64,000 bases of DNA from Parvibaculum sp041688015 (GTDB lineage Bacteria > Pseudomonadota > Alphaproteobacteria > Parvibaculales > Parvibaculaceae), in contig JBDNIY010000001.1 of assembly GCA_041688015.1 (NCBI GenBank), forward strand, positions 682,001-746,000. The letters run 5' to 3'. The position numbers and the translations under genes were made by a program. Under the pieces are notes generated by a model. The model had not been told where the DNA came from and did not search any database. It was given only the letters and a program-made list of their open reading frames with translations. The first letter of the stretch is position 1. Every line of letters begins with the position of its first letter. Positions 50,347-59,319 of this stretch are shown in pieces.

Positions 50347-53300
50347 ATGCATTTCACTGACATTTTCATTCGCCGACCGGTTCTGGCAACGGTTATCAGC
50401 TTGCTCATTTTGGTGTTGGGCTTGCGTTCCGTTTCGCTTCTACCCGTCCTTCAGTACCCGCGCACCGAAAACGCAGTCGTGACAATCTCGACAACCTATT
50501 ACGGCGCCAGCGCGGAACTTGTATCGGGTTTTATCACGACACCGCTTGAAAACTCCATCGCGCAGGCCAACGGCATCGACTACATGAATTCGGTGAGTTC
50601 GCAGAGCGTCTCAACCATTCAGGTCCAGATTCGCTTGAACTATGATAGCGCCAAGGCGCTCACTGAAATCAATACGCGCGTCAACGCCGTCCGAAACCAA
50701 CTCCCGGCCGAAGCCCAACAACCCGTCATTACAATTGCAGTCGGTGAAACAGTCGACAGCATGTATATCGGCTTTTCGTCCAAAGTTCTGGCTAACAACC
50801 AGATCAGCGACTATCTGCTGCGTGTGGTCGCCCCTAAATTGCAGGCCGTCGATGGTGTCCAGCAGGTCGAATTTCTTGGCGAAAAGCGCTTTGCGCTGCG
50901 TGTCTGGATGGACCCTGATAAACTGTCCGCCTATGGCTTGACTGCAACCGACATTCGCAATGCACTTGCGCAAAATAGCTTCCTGTCGGCGCTTGGGGCA
51001 ACCAAGGGCCAGATGGTGCAAGTCGACCTGACGGCCTCCACCAGCGCCAGTTCGCTTGACGACTTCCGCAATCTCATCATTAAAACATCGAATGGTGTAT
51101 CGGTACGCCTGCAAGACGTAGCCAAGGTCACACTGGGTGCCGAAGACTATGAATCTGCGGGCTATTTCGATGGCAAACCGTCGGTACAAATCGGCATCAA
51201 GGTCGCACCAACAGCAAACCTTCTCGACGTCATGAAACGCGTCCGTCATATTTTTCCGGAAATTCAAGTGCAATTACCCGAAGGTTTGCACGCAGCCATC
51301 GCCTATGATGCAACGAAATTTATCACTAGTTCAATCGATGAAGTGATTCGCACGCTGGTCGAAGCATTGATCATTGTGACGTTGGTTGTCTTCGCCTTCC
51401 TCGGATCGCCACGTTCAGTATTGATCCCAACTCTCGCCATCCCGCTGTCGCTCATTGGCGCCTTCACCTTCATGGTGCTGTTTGGCTTTTCTATCAATCT
51501 CCTAACATTACTGGCGCTCGTCCTTTCCATCGGGCTTGTTGTCGACGACGCCATTATTATCGTTGAAAACGTCAATCGACATCTGGAGGACGGCACGCCA
51601 CCTACTCAGGCCGCTATCATGGCCACGCGCGAACTAAGTGGCCCTATCATCACGATGGCGACCGTTTTGATTGCTGTCTATATTCCCATTGGCTTCATGG
51701 GGGGGTTAACGGGCGCACTCTTTACCGAATTCGCCTTCACGCTTGTCGGAGCCGTTACAGTCTCGGCAATTGTCGCACTCACGCTGTCCCCAATGCTCTG
51801 CGCCCGCTTTCTCAAGCCCCATAGCGATCCCTCCGTCAGCGCCTGGGAAAAGCGTACCGTCACATTCATTGATGAACGCTTCGAGCGCTTACGTGTTGGC
51901 TACAACCGCCTCCTTCACACAGGTCTGGACCAACTTCCTGTGATTGCCGTCTTCGCTTGTATCGTTCTCGTTAGTATTTATTTTTTCTACAGCTTCTCCA
52001 AAAACGAACTGGCTCCGCAGGAAGATCAAGGCATCGTCATCGGTTTCATTACATCGTCACCCGATTCCACTCTGCAGCAAAAACAGATCACCAGCGCCAA
52101 AGTGTTCGACATTTATGCAAAGCATCCTGAGATGGATCACGTCTTTCAAGCCGTGACCCCATCACAATCATTCGCCGGCCTCGTCACAACCCCATGGGAC
52201 GAGCGCTCCGTGACGGCAACGCAATTGCAGCAAAACCTACAACAGGAATTGAACAATATTCCTGAGGCCCGCGTGGTGATGTTCCAACCGCCGCCGCTTC
52301 CCGGTGCGCGCGGTCTGCCGATCTCATTTGTTATTCAAACGACCGAACCATTTGAGCAACTCTATGAAGTCTCACAAGCCATGCTTACAACGGCCCAAAA
52401 GAGCGGCAATTTTGTCTTCCTCGACACGGATCTAAAATTCGACAAGCCTCAGGCCGACCTCATCATAAACCGTGACAAGATCGCCCAAATGGGCCTGACC
52501 ATGAACGATGTCGGCTCAGCTCTCTCGTCCATGCTGGGCGGCGGCTACGTTAATTATTTCAGCCTTGCTGGACGCTCATACAAGGTCATCCCGCAGGTCC
52601 AGCAGCGCTCAAGATTGAATGTTGATCAGCTGGAGAACTACTACATTCAGACTAAGGACGGGAAATCCATTCCTCTGTCCACTGTCGCCCATTTTGAAAC
52701 CAAGACAGTGCCCGAGACGCTCAACCATTTCCAACAGTTGAATGCGGCCACCATTTCCGGCGTGGCAACGCCAGGTGTTACCACGGGCGATGCGCTTGAT
52801 TATCTGCGCACGCTCGCCGCCCAGACCTTGCCGCAGGGCTATACGGTCGATTTCTCCGGCCCCTCGCGCCAATATGTGCAGGAATCCAGCGCCATCGTGG
52901 TGACGTTCTTCTTTGCCCTTGTCATCATCTTCTTGGTGCTGGCGGCTCAGTTTGAAAGCTTCCGTGACCCCATCATCATTCTGATCACCGTTCCCATGTC
53001 GATCTGCGGCGCCTTGATCTTCATCTCACTCGGCGTCGGCGGAGCCAGCCTCAATATCTATACACAGGTCGGCCTTGTCACCTTGATCGGTCTGATCAGC
53101 AAGCACGGCATTTTGATTGTGGAATTTGCCAACATGCTTCAGCAAGAAGGTCGCACCAAACGCGAAGCGATCGAAGAAGCGACTAGCATTCGACTGCGGC
53201 CTATCCTGATGACAACAGCCGCAATGGTGTTGGGCGTGATGCCGCTCGTTCTCGCAAGTGGCGCAGGTGCAGCCTCACGCTACAGCCTTGGCCTCGTCAT

Positions 53301-53418
53301 TACAACAGGCCTTGCCATCGGCACTCTCTTCACATTGTTCGTTGTTCCCGCCATGTACATGATGCTAGCCGAAGAACATCATGCAGCCGAAGACGACGAC
53401 AACTTTGTCGAAGCCTAA
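50347..53418 (+). CDS. RND multidrug efflux transporter permease (HAE1-type)
   Basis: Proton-driven inner-membrane pump, 1023 residues, twelve helices with two large periplasmic loops. It begins MHFTDIFIRRPVLATVIS, as is typical of this group. The proton relay is present: Asp-Asp in LVVDDAIIIVENV of helix 4 and the Lys in GLISKHGILIVEFANM of helix 10. Final residues are acidic. Substrates cannot be read, but the family handles hydrophobic drugs and dyes. Co-transcribed with the adaptor. Confidence 0.95.
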   Translation: MHFTDIFIRRPVLATVISLLILVLGLRSVSLLPVLQYPRTENAVVTISTTYYGASAELVSGFITTPLENSIAQANGIDYMNSVSSQSVSTIQVQIRLNYDSAKALTEINTRVNAVRNQLPAEAQQPVITIAVGETVDSMYIGFSSKVLANNQISDYLLRVVAPKLQAVDGVQQVEFLGEKRFALRVWMDPDKLSAYGLTATDIRNALAQNSFLSALGATKGQMVQVDLTASTSASSLDDFRNLIIKTSNGVSVRLQDVAKVTLGAEDYESAGYFDGKPSVQIGIKVAPTANLLDVMKRVRHIFPEIQVQLPEGLHAAIAYDATKFITSSIDEVIRTLVEALIIVTLVVFAFLGSPRSVLIPTLAIPLSLIGAFTFMVLFGFSINLLTLLALVLSIGLVVDDAIIIVENVNRHLEDGTPPTQAAIMATRELSGPIITMATVLIAVYIPIGFMGGLTGALFTEFAFTLVGAVTVSAIVALTLSPMLCARFLKPHSDPSVSAWEKRTVTFIDERFERLRVGYNRLLHTGLDQLPVIAVFACIVLVSIYFFYSFSKNELAPQEDQGIVIGFITSSPDSTLQQKQITSAKVFDIYAKHPEMDHVFQAVTPSQSFAGLVTTPWDERSVTATQLQQNLQQELNNIPEARVVMFQPPPLPGARGLPISFVIQTTEPFEQLYEVSQAMLTTAQKSGNFVFLDTDLKFDKPQADLIINRDKIAQMGLTMNDVGSALSSMLGGGYVNYFSLAGRSYKVIPQVQQRSRLNVDQLENYYIQTKDGKSIPLSTVAHFETKTVPETLNHFQQLNAATISGVATPGVTTGDALDYLRTLAAQTLPQGYTVDFSGPSRQYVQESSAIVVTFFFALVIIFLVLAAQFESFRDPIIILITVPMSICGALIFISLGVGGASLNIYTQVGLVTLIGLISKHGILIVEFANMLQQEGRTKREAIEEATSIRLRPILMTTAAMVLGVMPLVLASGAGAASRYSLGLVITTGLAIGTLFTLFVVPAMYMMLAEEHHAAEDDDNFVEA

Positions 53419-53506
53419 TGGCGTACACTGACTTGCTAACAGGGACTTGATATGACGCGGGCATCAATACACCAATTGAAGCCTGCGTCTTCGTTCCGAC
53501 CTAAAT

Positions 53507-54472
53507 CTAATGTGCAGATTCTGGACCATGCGATGTTGCGCCAGAATTGGTGGTAGTGGAGGATGTTGGTTCATCGTTCTGCGGATCGCCAGCATTTGTT
53601 GTTGCCTTGTTGGGCGTGTCTTTCCCCGGGGCAGAGTCTGGCTCTGGCGCGGAGCCCGGCTGCAGAGCCGAGGCAGGCTCCGCGGGCGCATCAGGCGTCG
53701 GCTGCGTCGTGGTTTGCGGCTCTATATCGACCGGAATCACGGTCACATTGGATGCAACTGGAGCCGATGTAGCGGGCGCGCTCTCGGAATCTCTAGCTTC
53801 AACGGCAAGCGGCGTCTCGGCAGGCGTCGACGCATTGGAACTGGAGACCGCGTCACCTTTGGCCGATACGGCGGGAGATCCGGTAACGGGTACTTGCGCC
53901 GTAGGCGCATCGACAACCGTCGTCGGATGCTCGTCTAGTTTCTTCGTATCAGACGATTGTGAAATGTACGTCGACGCAGCTTCGGTTTCGACCGGTTCTG
54001 TATAGTCGTTGACGATGCGTGCCTGCATGCCCTGGATGAGGAGCACGCGCTGTCCAACTTTGAGAGGCACCTTGTCCTTCTGTGTCACGGACAGCAGATC
54101 GCCATTCGCCTTACGCACAATATATTCATAGCCGTATGTGTCTCGAGCCTTGTGGCCCACCTCGCTGCCCGTAATGCCGCCGACAACCGCGCCACCCAGT
54201 GCACTCAGGGCGGAAACAGCGCCGTCGGCCACCTGCGAACCACCAATGCCGCCCGCCGCTGCACCGGTGGTAGCTGCAAGCGTTGAATCCACGCTGATCG
54301 CGACCTTGCGCACGCCGATCACAACGCCGGAATCAACCTTGCTGGCTTTCTGAACGGCCGAGCTAGAATAGGTGTTGGGCGAAAAATTCGGGGCACAGGC
54401 CACCAACAGAAAGCCCAGTGGGAGCACTTTAAGGACGTTAATCCCGGTGGAGCGCAGCTTTCTTTTCAACAT
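53507..54472 (-). CDS. SlyB/Pcp-like glycine-zipper outer-membrane lipoprotein with a long disordered tail
   Basis: A lipoprotein signal ends at FLLVAC with the lipid-anchored Cys26. Residues about 30-165 resemble SlyB/YcfJ-like proteins: SGVVIGVRKVAISV, a glycine-zipper (TGAAAGGIGGSQVADGAVSALSALGGAVVGGITG) and a small beta-domain (YEYIVRKANGDLLSVTQ). The final ~155 residues are almost all Ser, Thr, Ala, Pro, Glu and Asp with little structure, much longer than relatives near 150-170 residues. ATG 54470-54472 was chosen; a TTG 12 bases upstream is possible. Convergent with the RND operon. Confidence 0.82.
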   Translation of the reverse strand: MLKRKLRSTGINVLKVLPLGFLLVACAPNFSPNTYSSSAVQKASKVDSGVVIGVRKVAISVDSTLAATTGAAAGGIGGSQVADGAVSALSALGGAVVGGITGSEVGHKARDTYGYEYIVRKANGDLLSVTQKDKVPLKVGQRVLLIQGMQARIVNDYTEPVETEAASTYISQSSDTKKLDEHPTTVVDAPTAQVPVTGSPAVSAKGDAVSSSNASTPAETPLAVEARDSESAPATSAPVASNVTVIPVDIEPQTTTQPTPDAPAEPASALQPGSAPEPDSAPGKDTPNKATTNAGDPQNDEPTSSTTTNSGATSHGPESAH

Positions 54473-54625
54473 TCCAGAACTCAAATGGCAGTACTCAATA
54501 GAGCAAAGAGGTAACGCCTGATTGTGTCGGCTTTATGCTGAGTCCACGCCCGGCCAATTGGAAAGGCCCCCAAAAATAGAATGCCCGAGTTCTAGGCGGC
54601 CTCTAACTGAAAGCATTTGGCTCGG

Positions 54626-56032
54626 TTAGGCTGACGGCAGGCCTCGCCTCGCAAGCCGCTTGTCGAGCGCCGCACGGATCCTCTGTTGCCGTGCACGGTT
54701 GATCGGATAGTTCCAGATGAACAACATGGAACAGAACGAAAGGACGAGGGGCACAATGCAATAGACGATGAGGAGCGCGTTCAACCCGCCAGATCCATGG
54801 GTCTCCGCCTTAGGGTCGAAGCCGGCCCAAGCCAGCGCTGGCAGCGCGAGGCCAATGCCGATCGCCTCAAATATCTTGCGCACCATGCCTAAAAACGAAA
54901 CCAGAAAAGCCACCCGTGGCTCGCCGCTTTGCAACATGTCGAGATCTCCGATATCGGCAAGGATCGAAAGCCCGAGAATAGACCCGGCGCTGCTGGTGAA
55001 GCCTTGCACGATGGCAACGGTCAGCATAGCTGGGAAGACCAGCTCCGGTGAAGCGGGTTTCAACCAGAGGATAATGAATGGGACAAAGGCGAAAGCCGCG
55101 ATGTTGACGCCCGCCGCACAGCCAAGGGCACGATGCTTACTCACACGCCCACCGAGAAACACCCAGAAGGGAGCCCCGAAGATCGCGCAGACGAACATTG
55201 CGAAAATAAGCAACGGGGCCTCTGTACTGAGTCCTGCCACATATTCATAGAACAAAATCAGAACACCTGTACCAACAGAAGCCGACAACGCGCCGAACAT
55301 GGAAGCGATAAGCAAGATTCGAAAAGGCTTGTTCTGGAGCACAATCTTCAGGCCCTTGCCGAAAGGCACCGATTGAATGGCCGGTCGCCTCGGCTCACCA
55401 ACCGTCGACAACAGCCAGATCGTACAAATAGGGATCAGCATGATCGTCGAAAATCCGAGCCAGGACATTGCACCTCGGCTCGACGCAGTGTTGTCGCCAG
55501 CTCCATTCACAATGCTGTAGATCAATGGAATAGAAATCGCCGTGAGCAGACCAAGCTGCATGAAAACCTCGCGCACGCCCGCGATCCGGCTACGCTCCTG
55601 ATAACCGTTTGAAATCTCGGCACCCCAGGCGACATAGGGAATTGCAATCAGTGTGAACGCGAGATAGATCGCTGAAATCCAGAAAAGAAGATAAAAATTG
55701 CCGACCTCGCCGACCGGCCTGAAGAGCATGAACGACGAAATCGCGAGCAACGGCGTACCGGCAACGATCCAAGGCCGACGGCGACCAAAGCGCGTTCGGG
55801 TTTTATCACTCAGAAGTCCAATCAGCGGGTCGGTTATGACGTCGCTCAATCGCGCACCCATCAGAATGAAGCCGACGGTTGCCAGACTGAGCCCCAACGT
55901 GCCCGAATAGAAGGCGGGAATATAGATACCAATGGGCAGGCCAATGATCGCGAGCGGTATGATGAACTGGCCGTAGCCGATAAGCTGTCCGGCCCTGAGG
56001 CGCATGCCCTCGCCGTTTGTGTCGCCCGCCAT
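54626..56032 (-). CDS. Sugar:cation symporter (GPH family, MelB-like) of the fucose locus
   Basis: Major-facilitator-type transporter of 468 residues with about twelve helices. The GPH features are visible: an early helix with LIGYGQFIIPLAIIGLPIGIYIP, then ARLSDVITDPLIGLLSDKTRTRFGRRRPWIVAG, the conserved loop between helices 2 and 3. Because the neighbouring alpha-L-fucosidase is intracellular, the inferred cargo is a fucoside or L-fucose with a co-transported ion. ATG 56030-56032 was chosen; the ribosome site is weak, and ATG 56005 is an alternative. Last gene of the locus in direction of transcription, 119 bases after DUF1329. Confidence 0.87.
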   Translation of the reverse strand: MAGDTNGEGMRLRAGQLIGYGQFIIPLAIIGLPIGIYIPAFYSGTLGLSLATVGFILMGARLSDVITDPLIGLLSDKTRTRFGRRRPWIVAGTPLLAISSFMLFRPVGEVGNFYLLFWISAIYLAFTLIAIPYVAWGAEISNGYQERSRIAGVREVFMQLGLLTAISIPLIYSIVNGAGDNTASSRGAMSWLGFSTIMLIPICTIWLLSTVGEPRRPAIQSVPFGKGLKIVLQNKPFRILLIASMFGALSASVGTGVLILFYEYVAGLSTEAPLLIFAMFVCAIFGAPFWVFLGGRVSKHRALGCAAGVNIAAFAFVPFIILWLKPASPELVFPAMLTVAIVQGFTSSAGSILGLSILADIGDLDMLQSGEPRVAFLVSFLGMVRKIFEAIGIGLALPALAWAGFDPKAETHGSGGLNALLIVYCIVPLVLSFCSMLFIWNYPINRARQQRIRAALDKRLARRGLPSA

Positions 56033-56151
56033 AAGCGCCGTCCGTTCTGTCAAATTTGTGCTAACCGGAAAAAAGACCGGCCGCAATGTTTCCACTGCGA
56101 CCGGAATTTCACAGATCAAAAACGCAGACCTGTGGAGGGATACCTATGTCC

Positions 56152-57492
56152 TCAGCGCAGACCATACCGCCGCATCGCGTCGGGTGAGAACATACTGTTA
56201 TTGACAATATCGCCCGCCGTGTAGTTGGCATCTGCGGACTTGACGATGATGTTGTCGGCCACATAGCGATCAGCATTCAGATCAAAATAGAAATCTGCCG
56301 CGGATACGCAACCTGGCATCTCCGGCGCCATGAGAATGTTGTTTTCTTGGAAACGCCAAAGTTTATCTTTCGTGTCGTAAAGATCGGCGACTAGGGGCGT
56401 CCAGGTATCCTCATCAAGAAAGAAGACGCGCTTGCTGAACGTATTACGCCAGTTTGGCTTCACAGTCGCTTCAACCACCCAAACGCGATGCAATTCATAC
56501 CGGATAAAATCGCGGTTTGGATATTTGTCCTTGATGAGATTCGAGACATCAAGATTTTCGGTACGAAGCTTCGAAGCATTATAGGGAACATAGAGCTCCT
56601 TCTTACCAATGATCTTCCAGTTATAACGGTCCGGTAGACCGTTATACATGTAGGTCTGGTCGAAAGTCCGTATATCGTCCTGACCCGGCGTGTCGTAGTT
56701 CGCCGTCGGTGCTTTCTTCACACGGCGAAGGCCAGGGATATAGACCCAGGATTCGTTAGCGTCGTCATAGGGCTGCAACGTCATAATGATGCCACCCACA
56801 TTCGCCGCTGGTGCAACCTGCTTGTAGATGAACTTCGTCATGTAATGATCATCAATCTCACGTGCATTTTTTTCGTAGTAAGGCGAATAAGTGTCGATGA
56901 TGCCGACATTTTCGACGTAGCTCCCACCTGTCTGCGAAATGGTGCTATGGACCTTGAGGTGAGTGTATTTGCCATTAAAGGCCGTGCGGTAATTGGCAAT
57001 CGCCTGCAAGCCATTCTGAGGTAGCGGGAAGAGAAACCCTCCAAACCCGGCAAGAATGCCACCTTTCTCACTCAGCTTTGCCCGCCCAACATTCGCCTTG
57101 GTCTCATCATAAATACCTTGCGAATAACCGCAGCTACGATGGGTCGGATAGACATCCATGCGGTAGCCTTTATACCGCTTGATGATGTCAACCTGTCCAG
57201 GCGATAGTTTGTCGGCATACTGATCGACATTCGACGCATCAATGGAAAAAATCTTTGCATCACCCGCATAAGGATCGACGCGCGGATCGCCGTTCTTCCA
57301 GCCTGGCACGGGCGTGACGTCGCCGCCCGTCCATGCAGGAATTGTCCCGGCAACATTGCCCGCACGCTCCGCCCCGATGGGCGTGAGAGATTTGCCAAGA
57401 TCGCTTACATCCGCCGCGAAGGCGTTGCCCGCAAGGGCGAGCGTCAGTGCGAAAGCCGCAATGCCGTTCATCGGAATCTTTCTTCTAGACAT
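56152..57492 (-). CDS. DUF1329 periplasmic protein, paired with the DUF1302 gene
   Basis: Exported protein of 446 residues: signal peptide ending near GNAFA, then a beta-rich domain of the LolA/LolB-like type. DUF1329 features are GKSLTPIGAERAGNVAGTIPAW at the mature N-terminus, YRMDVYPTHRSCGYSQ, VYIPGLRRVKKAPTANYDTPGQDD and YELHRVWVVEATVK. ATG 57490-57492 has GGGAGGAAAATA upstream. Members usually occur beside DUF1302 and handle hydrophobic molecules at the outer membrane in cases I know; a role with a fucosylated compound here is inference. DUF1302 precedes it by 40 bases. Confidence 0.88.
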   Translation of the reverse strand: MSRRKIPMNGIAAFALTLALAGNAFAADVSDLGKSLTPIGAERAGNVAGTIPAWTGGDVTPVPGWKNGDPRVDPYAGDAKIFSIDASNVDQYADKLSPGQVDIIKRYKGYRMDVYPTHRSCGYSQGIYDETKANVGRAKLSEKGGILAGFGGFLFPLPQNGLQAIANYRTAFNGKYTHLKVHSTISQTGGSYVENVGIIDTYSPYYEKNAREIDDHYMTKFIYKQVAPAANVGGIIMTLQPYDDANESWVYIPGLRRVKKAPTANYDTPGQDDIRTFDQTYMYNGLPDRYNWKIIGKKELYVPYNASKLRTENLDVSNLIKDKYPNRDFIRYELHRVWVVEATVKPNWRNTFSKRVFFLDEDTWTPLVADLYDTKDKLWRFQENNILMAPEMPGCVSAADFYFDLNADRYVADNIIVKSADANYTAGDIVNNSMFSPDAMRRYGLR

Positions 57493-57532
57493 TATTTTCC
57501 TCCCGGTCCGCTTTTGACAGACCCCCCAATGG

Positions 57533-59227
57533 TCAAAATGAATATGATGCAGTGACCGTGATAAAATCGCGGTCAGAATTGCGCGTAACCGTTCCACCAC
57601 CCATGTTGTTGGTGTAGCTAATGGATGCGGAATATTTGCTGCGAAGATCGGCAGAGACACCCACAGAAAGCGCCCCCGCACCTTCGACAGAGGTGCCTGC
57701 AGTCTCCAAATCTATGGCAGTGCCATTCACGCCATACGTAAGGTTCACATTCGGCTTCAGCGTCAGGCCGGACATCAGAACGTTGCTATAGGTGGCGCTC
57801 GTGACAAGCGTTACACCCCACGACGACATGTCTTTCGTCAAACCGACGGGCTTGCCACCTGTGAAATGTACGCCACTGACCTCGGAAACCACGTCAATTG
57901 AATCCGCACCAATCATGCTGGGTAGCTGCCCAATATAGGCAAGGCTCGGCCCAATGCTAAGCGATGCATTGGCGTCAAAGTTCCAGCGAGGCGCACGCGT
58001 GAACCCATCAAACCGACCGGAACCAAAAGCAAAAAACGCAGTTGTAAGTGCTGGAGTTGCGGGGTCATCTACCAAAACTGGAAAACTAGGTTCGTAGGCA
58101 ACCTCGGCCCCGATAGCGACCGGCCCCAAAGGAAAGCTGAGGCTTGCGCCATAGAGGTCGATATCTTCGGGATAGGCAGCGTAGTACCCAACAGGAGCAA
58201 CTGACCCGAACGGAGCAGGGGCCGGGTTCCATTGCGCTGCGATGCCAAAGGAAGGTGTCTTGGAATTATAGCGCAGGTAGTAGAGGCTCGCCTCAGTAGC
58301 AAGATCGTCAATAAAATAACGCGCTGCAACGCCAAACTGGCCGCTATTCTTCGCCTTGTCATCTGCAAGCCTCGGAACGCCAAGTCCAAATGTTATCAAC
58401 TGCGCCGCAGTGAAGCCGGTGGAACCGGGATCACCCGCGTAGAACAACCCTTCAGCACCTCTGCCAAGAAGGTCTTCCGTAGAATGGAAAGTACCAACAG
58501 GAATGAGTTTCGTTTTCCGCCAGAGAAACTGATAGTAAGCTTCAAGACTGAAACCCTCGAAAGGCGATACGTTGACATAGAGCATCGGCGACGGCAGATA
58601 GCCTTCACGTATGTTTGTGCCAGGCGTCGTGAGACGGCTCACGTCTACCGCATTGGTCTGGCTAATGCCGCCGGGGCGAAAGAGCGCCTCACCCCAGTTA
58701 ATCACCTGATTACCGAGGCGGACCGAGAGCGGTCGTCCCGCAACGTCAAAATTGCCATAAAGATAGGCGTCATAGAGATCAAAGCTGCGACCTGCTTGCT
58801 CGCGTGTCGCATCAGAAAGATCGGTACGTCGCGTGCTATCGGCATCATTGTTGATAGCGTCGTAAAAATAGGAAACGCTAACAAAGGCACCGACATTCTG
58901 CCAGCTCAGGTCGGCTTCGTGCAGCATACGCATGGAAGCCGTAAAAAGATCGCCACGACGAAAGTTCAGATTACCATCATCAAAGTTAAAAGCCGTCGCA
59001 TGGCCATCACGGCCACCACTGCTTATTGCAATAAGGTCGCCATCCGGGTTGACCGTGCGCATGCCAATCCCCGCCGATACCGTCGATTTTATATTGAGAT
59101 TCACATCACCAAAATCCCAGTCGGTCGCCGATGCAGGTGCTGTCGCACCCAGTCCAGCTATCAAGGTTCCCGCCACCAAACACAATGTATGCCGGGCCAC
59201 AGGTCGTCTCTTCTGCTTATAGGTCAT
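57533..59227 (-). CDS. DUF1302 outer-membrane beta-barrel protein
   Basis: Exported protein of 564 residues: signal peptide ending near APASATDW, followed by DFGDVNLNIKSTVSAGIGMRT and a long series of amphipathic strands, ending with the aromatic FITVTASYSF typical of outer-membrane barrels. Motifs that suggest the DUF1302 family are LRVGNQVINWGEALFRPGGISQTNAVD (as LGNQVINWGEALF) and the PSPMLYVNVSPFEGFSLEAYYQF region. Probable porin-like channel for the locus. It is preceded by a 92-base gap after the fucosidase gene and followed 40 bases later by DUF1329. Confidence 0.87.
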   Translation of the reverse strand: MTYKQKRRPVARHTLCLVAGTLIAGLGATAPASATDWDFGDVNLNIKSTVSAGIGMRTVNPDGDLIAISSGGRDGHATAFNFDDGNLNFRRGDLFTASMRMLHEADLSWQNVGAFVSVSYFYDAINNDADSTRRTDLSDATREQAGRSFDLYDAYLYGNFDVAGRPLSVRLGNQVINWGEALFRPGGISQTNAVDVSRLTTPGTNIREGYLPSPMLYVNVSPFEGFSLEAYYQFLWRKTKLIPVGTFHSTEDLLGRGAEGLFYAGDPGSTGFTAAQLITFGLGVPRLADDKAKNSGQFGVAARYFIDDLATEASLYYLRYNSKTPSFGIAAQWNPAPAPFGSVAPVGYYAAYPEDIDLYGASLSFPLGPVAIGAEVAYEPSFPVLVDDPATPALTTAFFAFGSGRFDGFTRAPRWNFDANASLSIGPSLAYIGQLPSMIGADSIDVVSEVSGVHFTGGKPVGLTKDMSSWGVTLVTSATYSNVLMSGLTLKPNVNLTYGVNGTAIDLETAGTSVEGAGALSVGVSADLRSKYSASISYTNNMGGGTVTRNSDRDFITVTASYSF

Positions 59228-59319
59228 CTCTTTCCCCCTTTTATCCTCTGGCGCCGTACGAAAGGTACGGACCGCTTCTCCCGTTCTTCTTTATGCATCA
59301 CACCTGCAAGGGCATGAGG

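Noticed and set aside
58232..59317. Plus-strand frame of 361 residues
   Set aside because: Antisense to DUF1302; basic and low in hydrophobic core residues, no motif.
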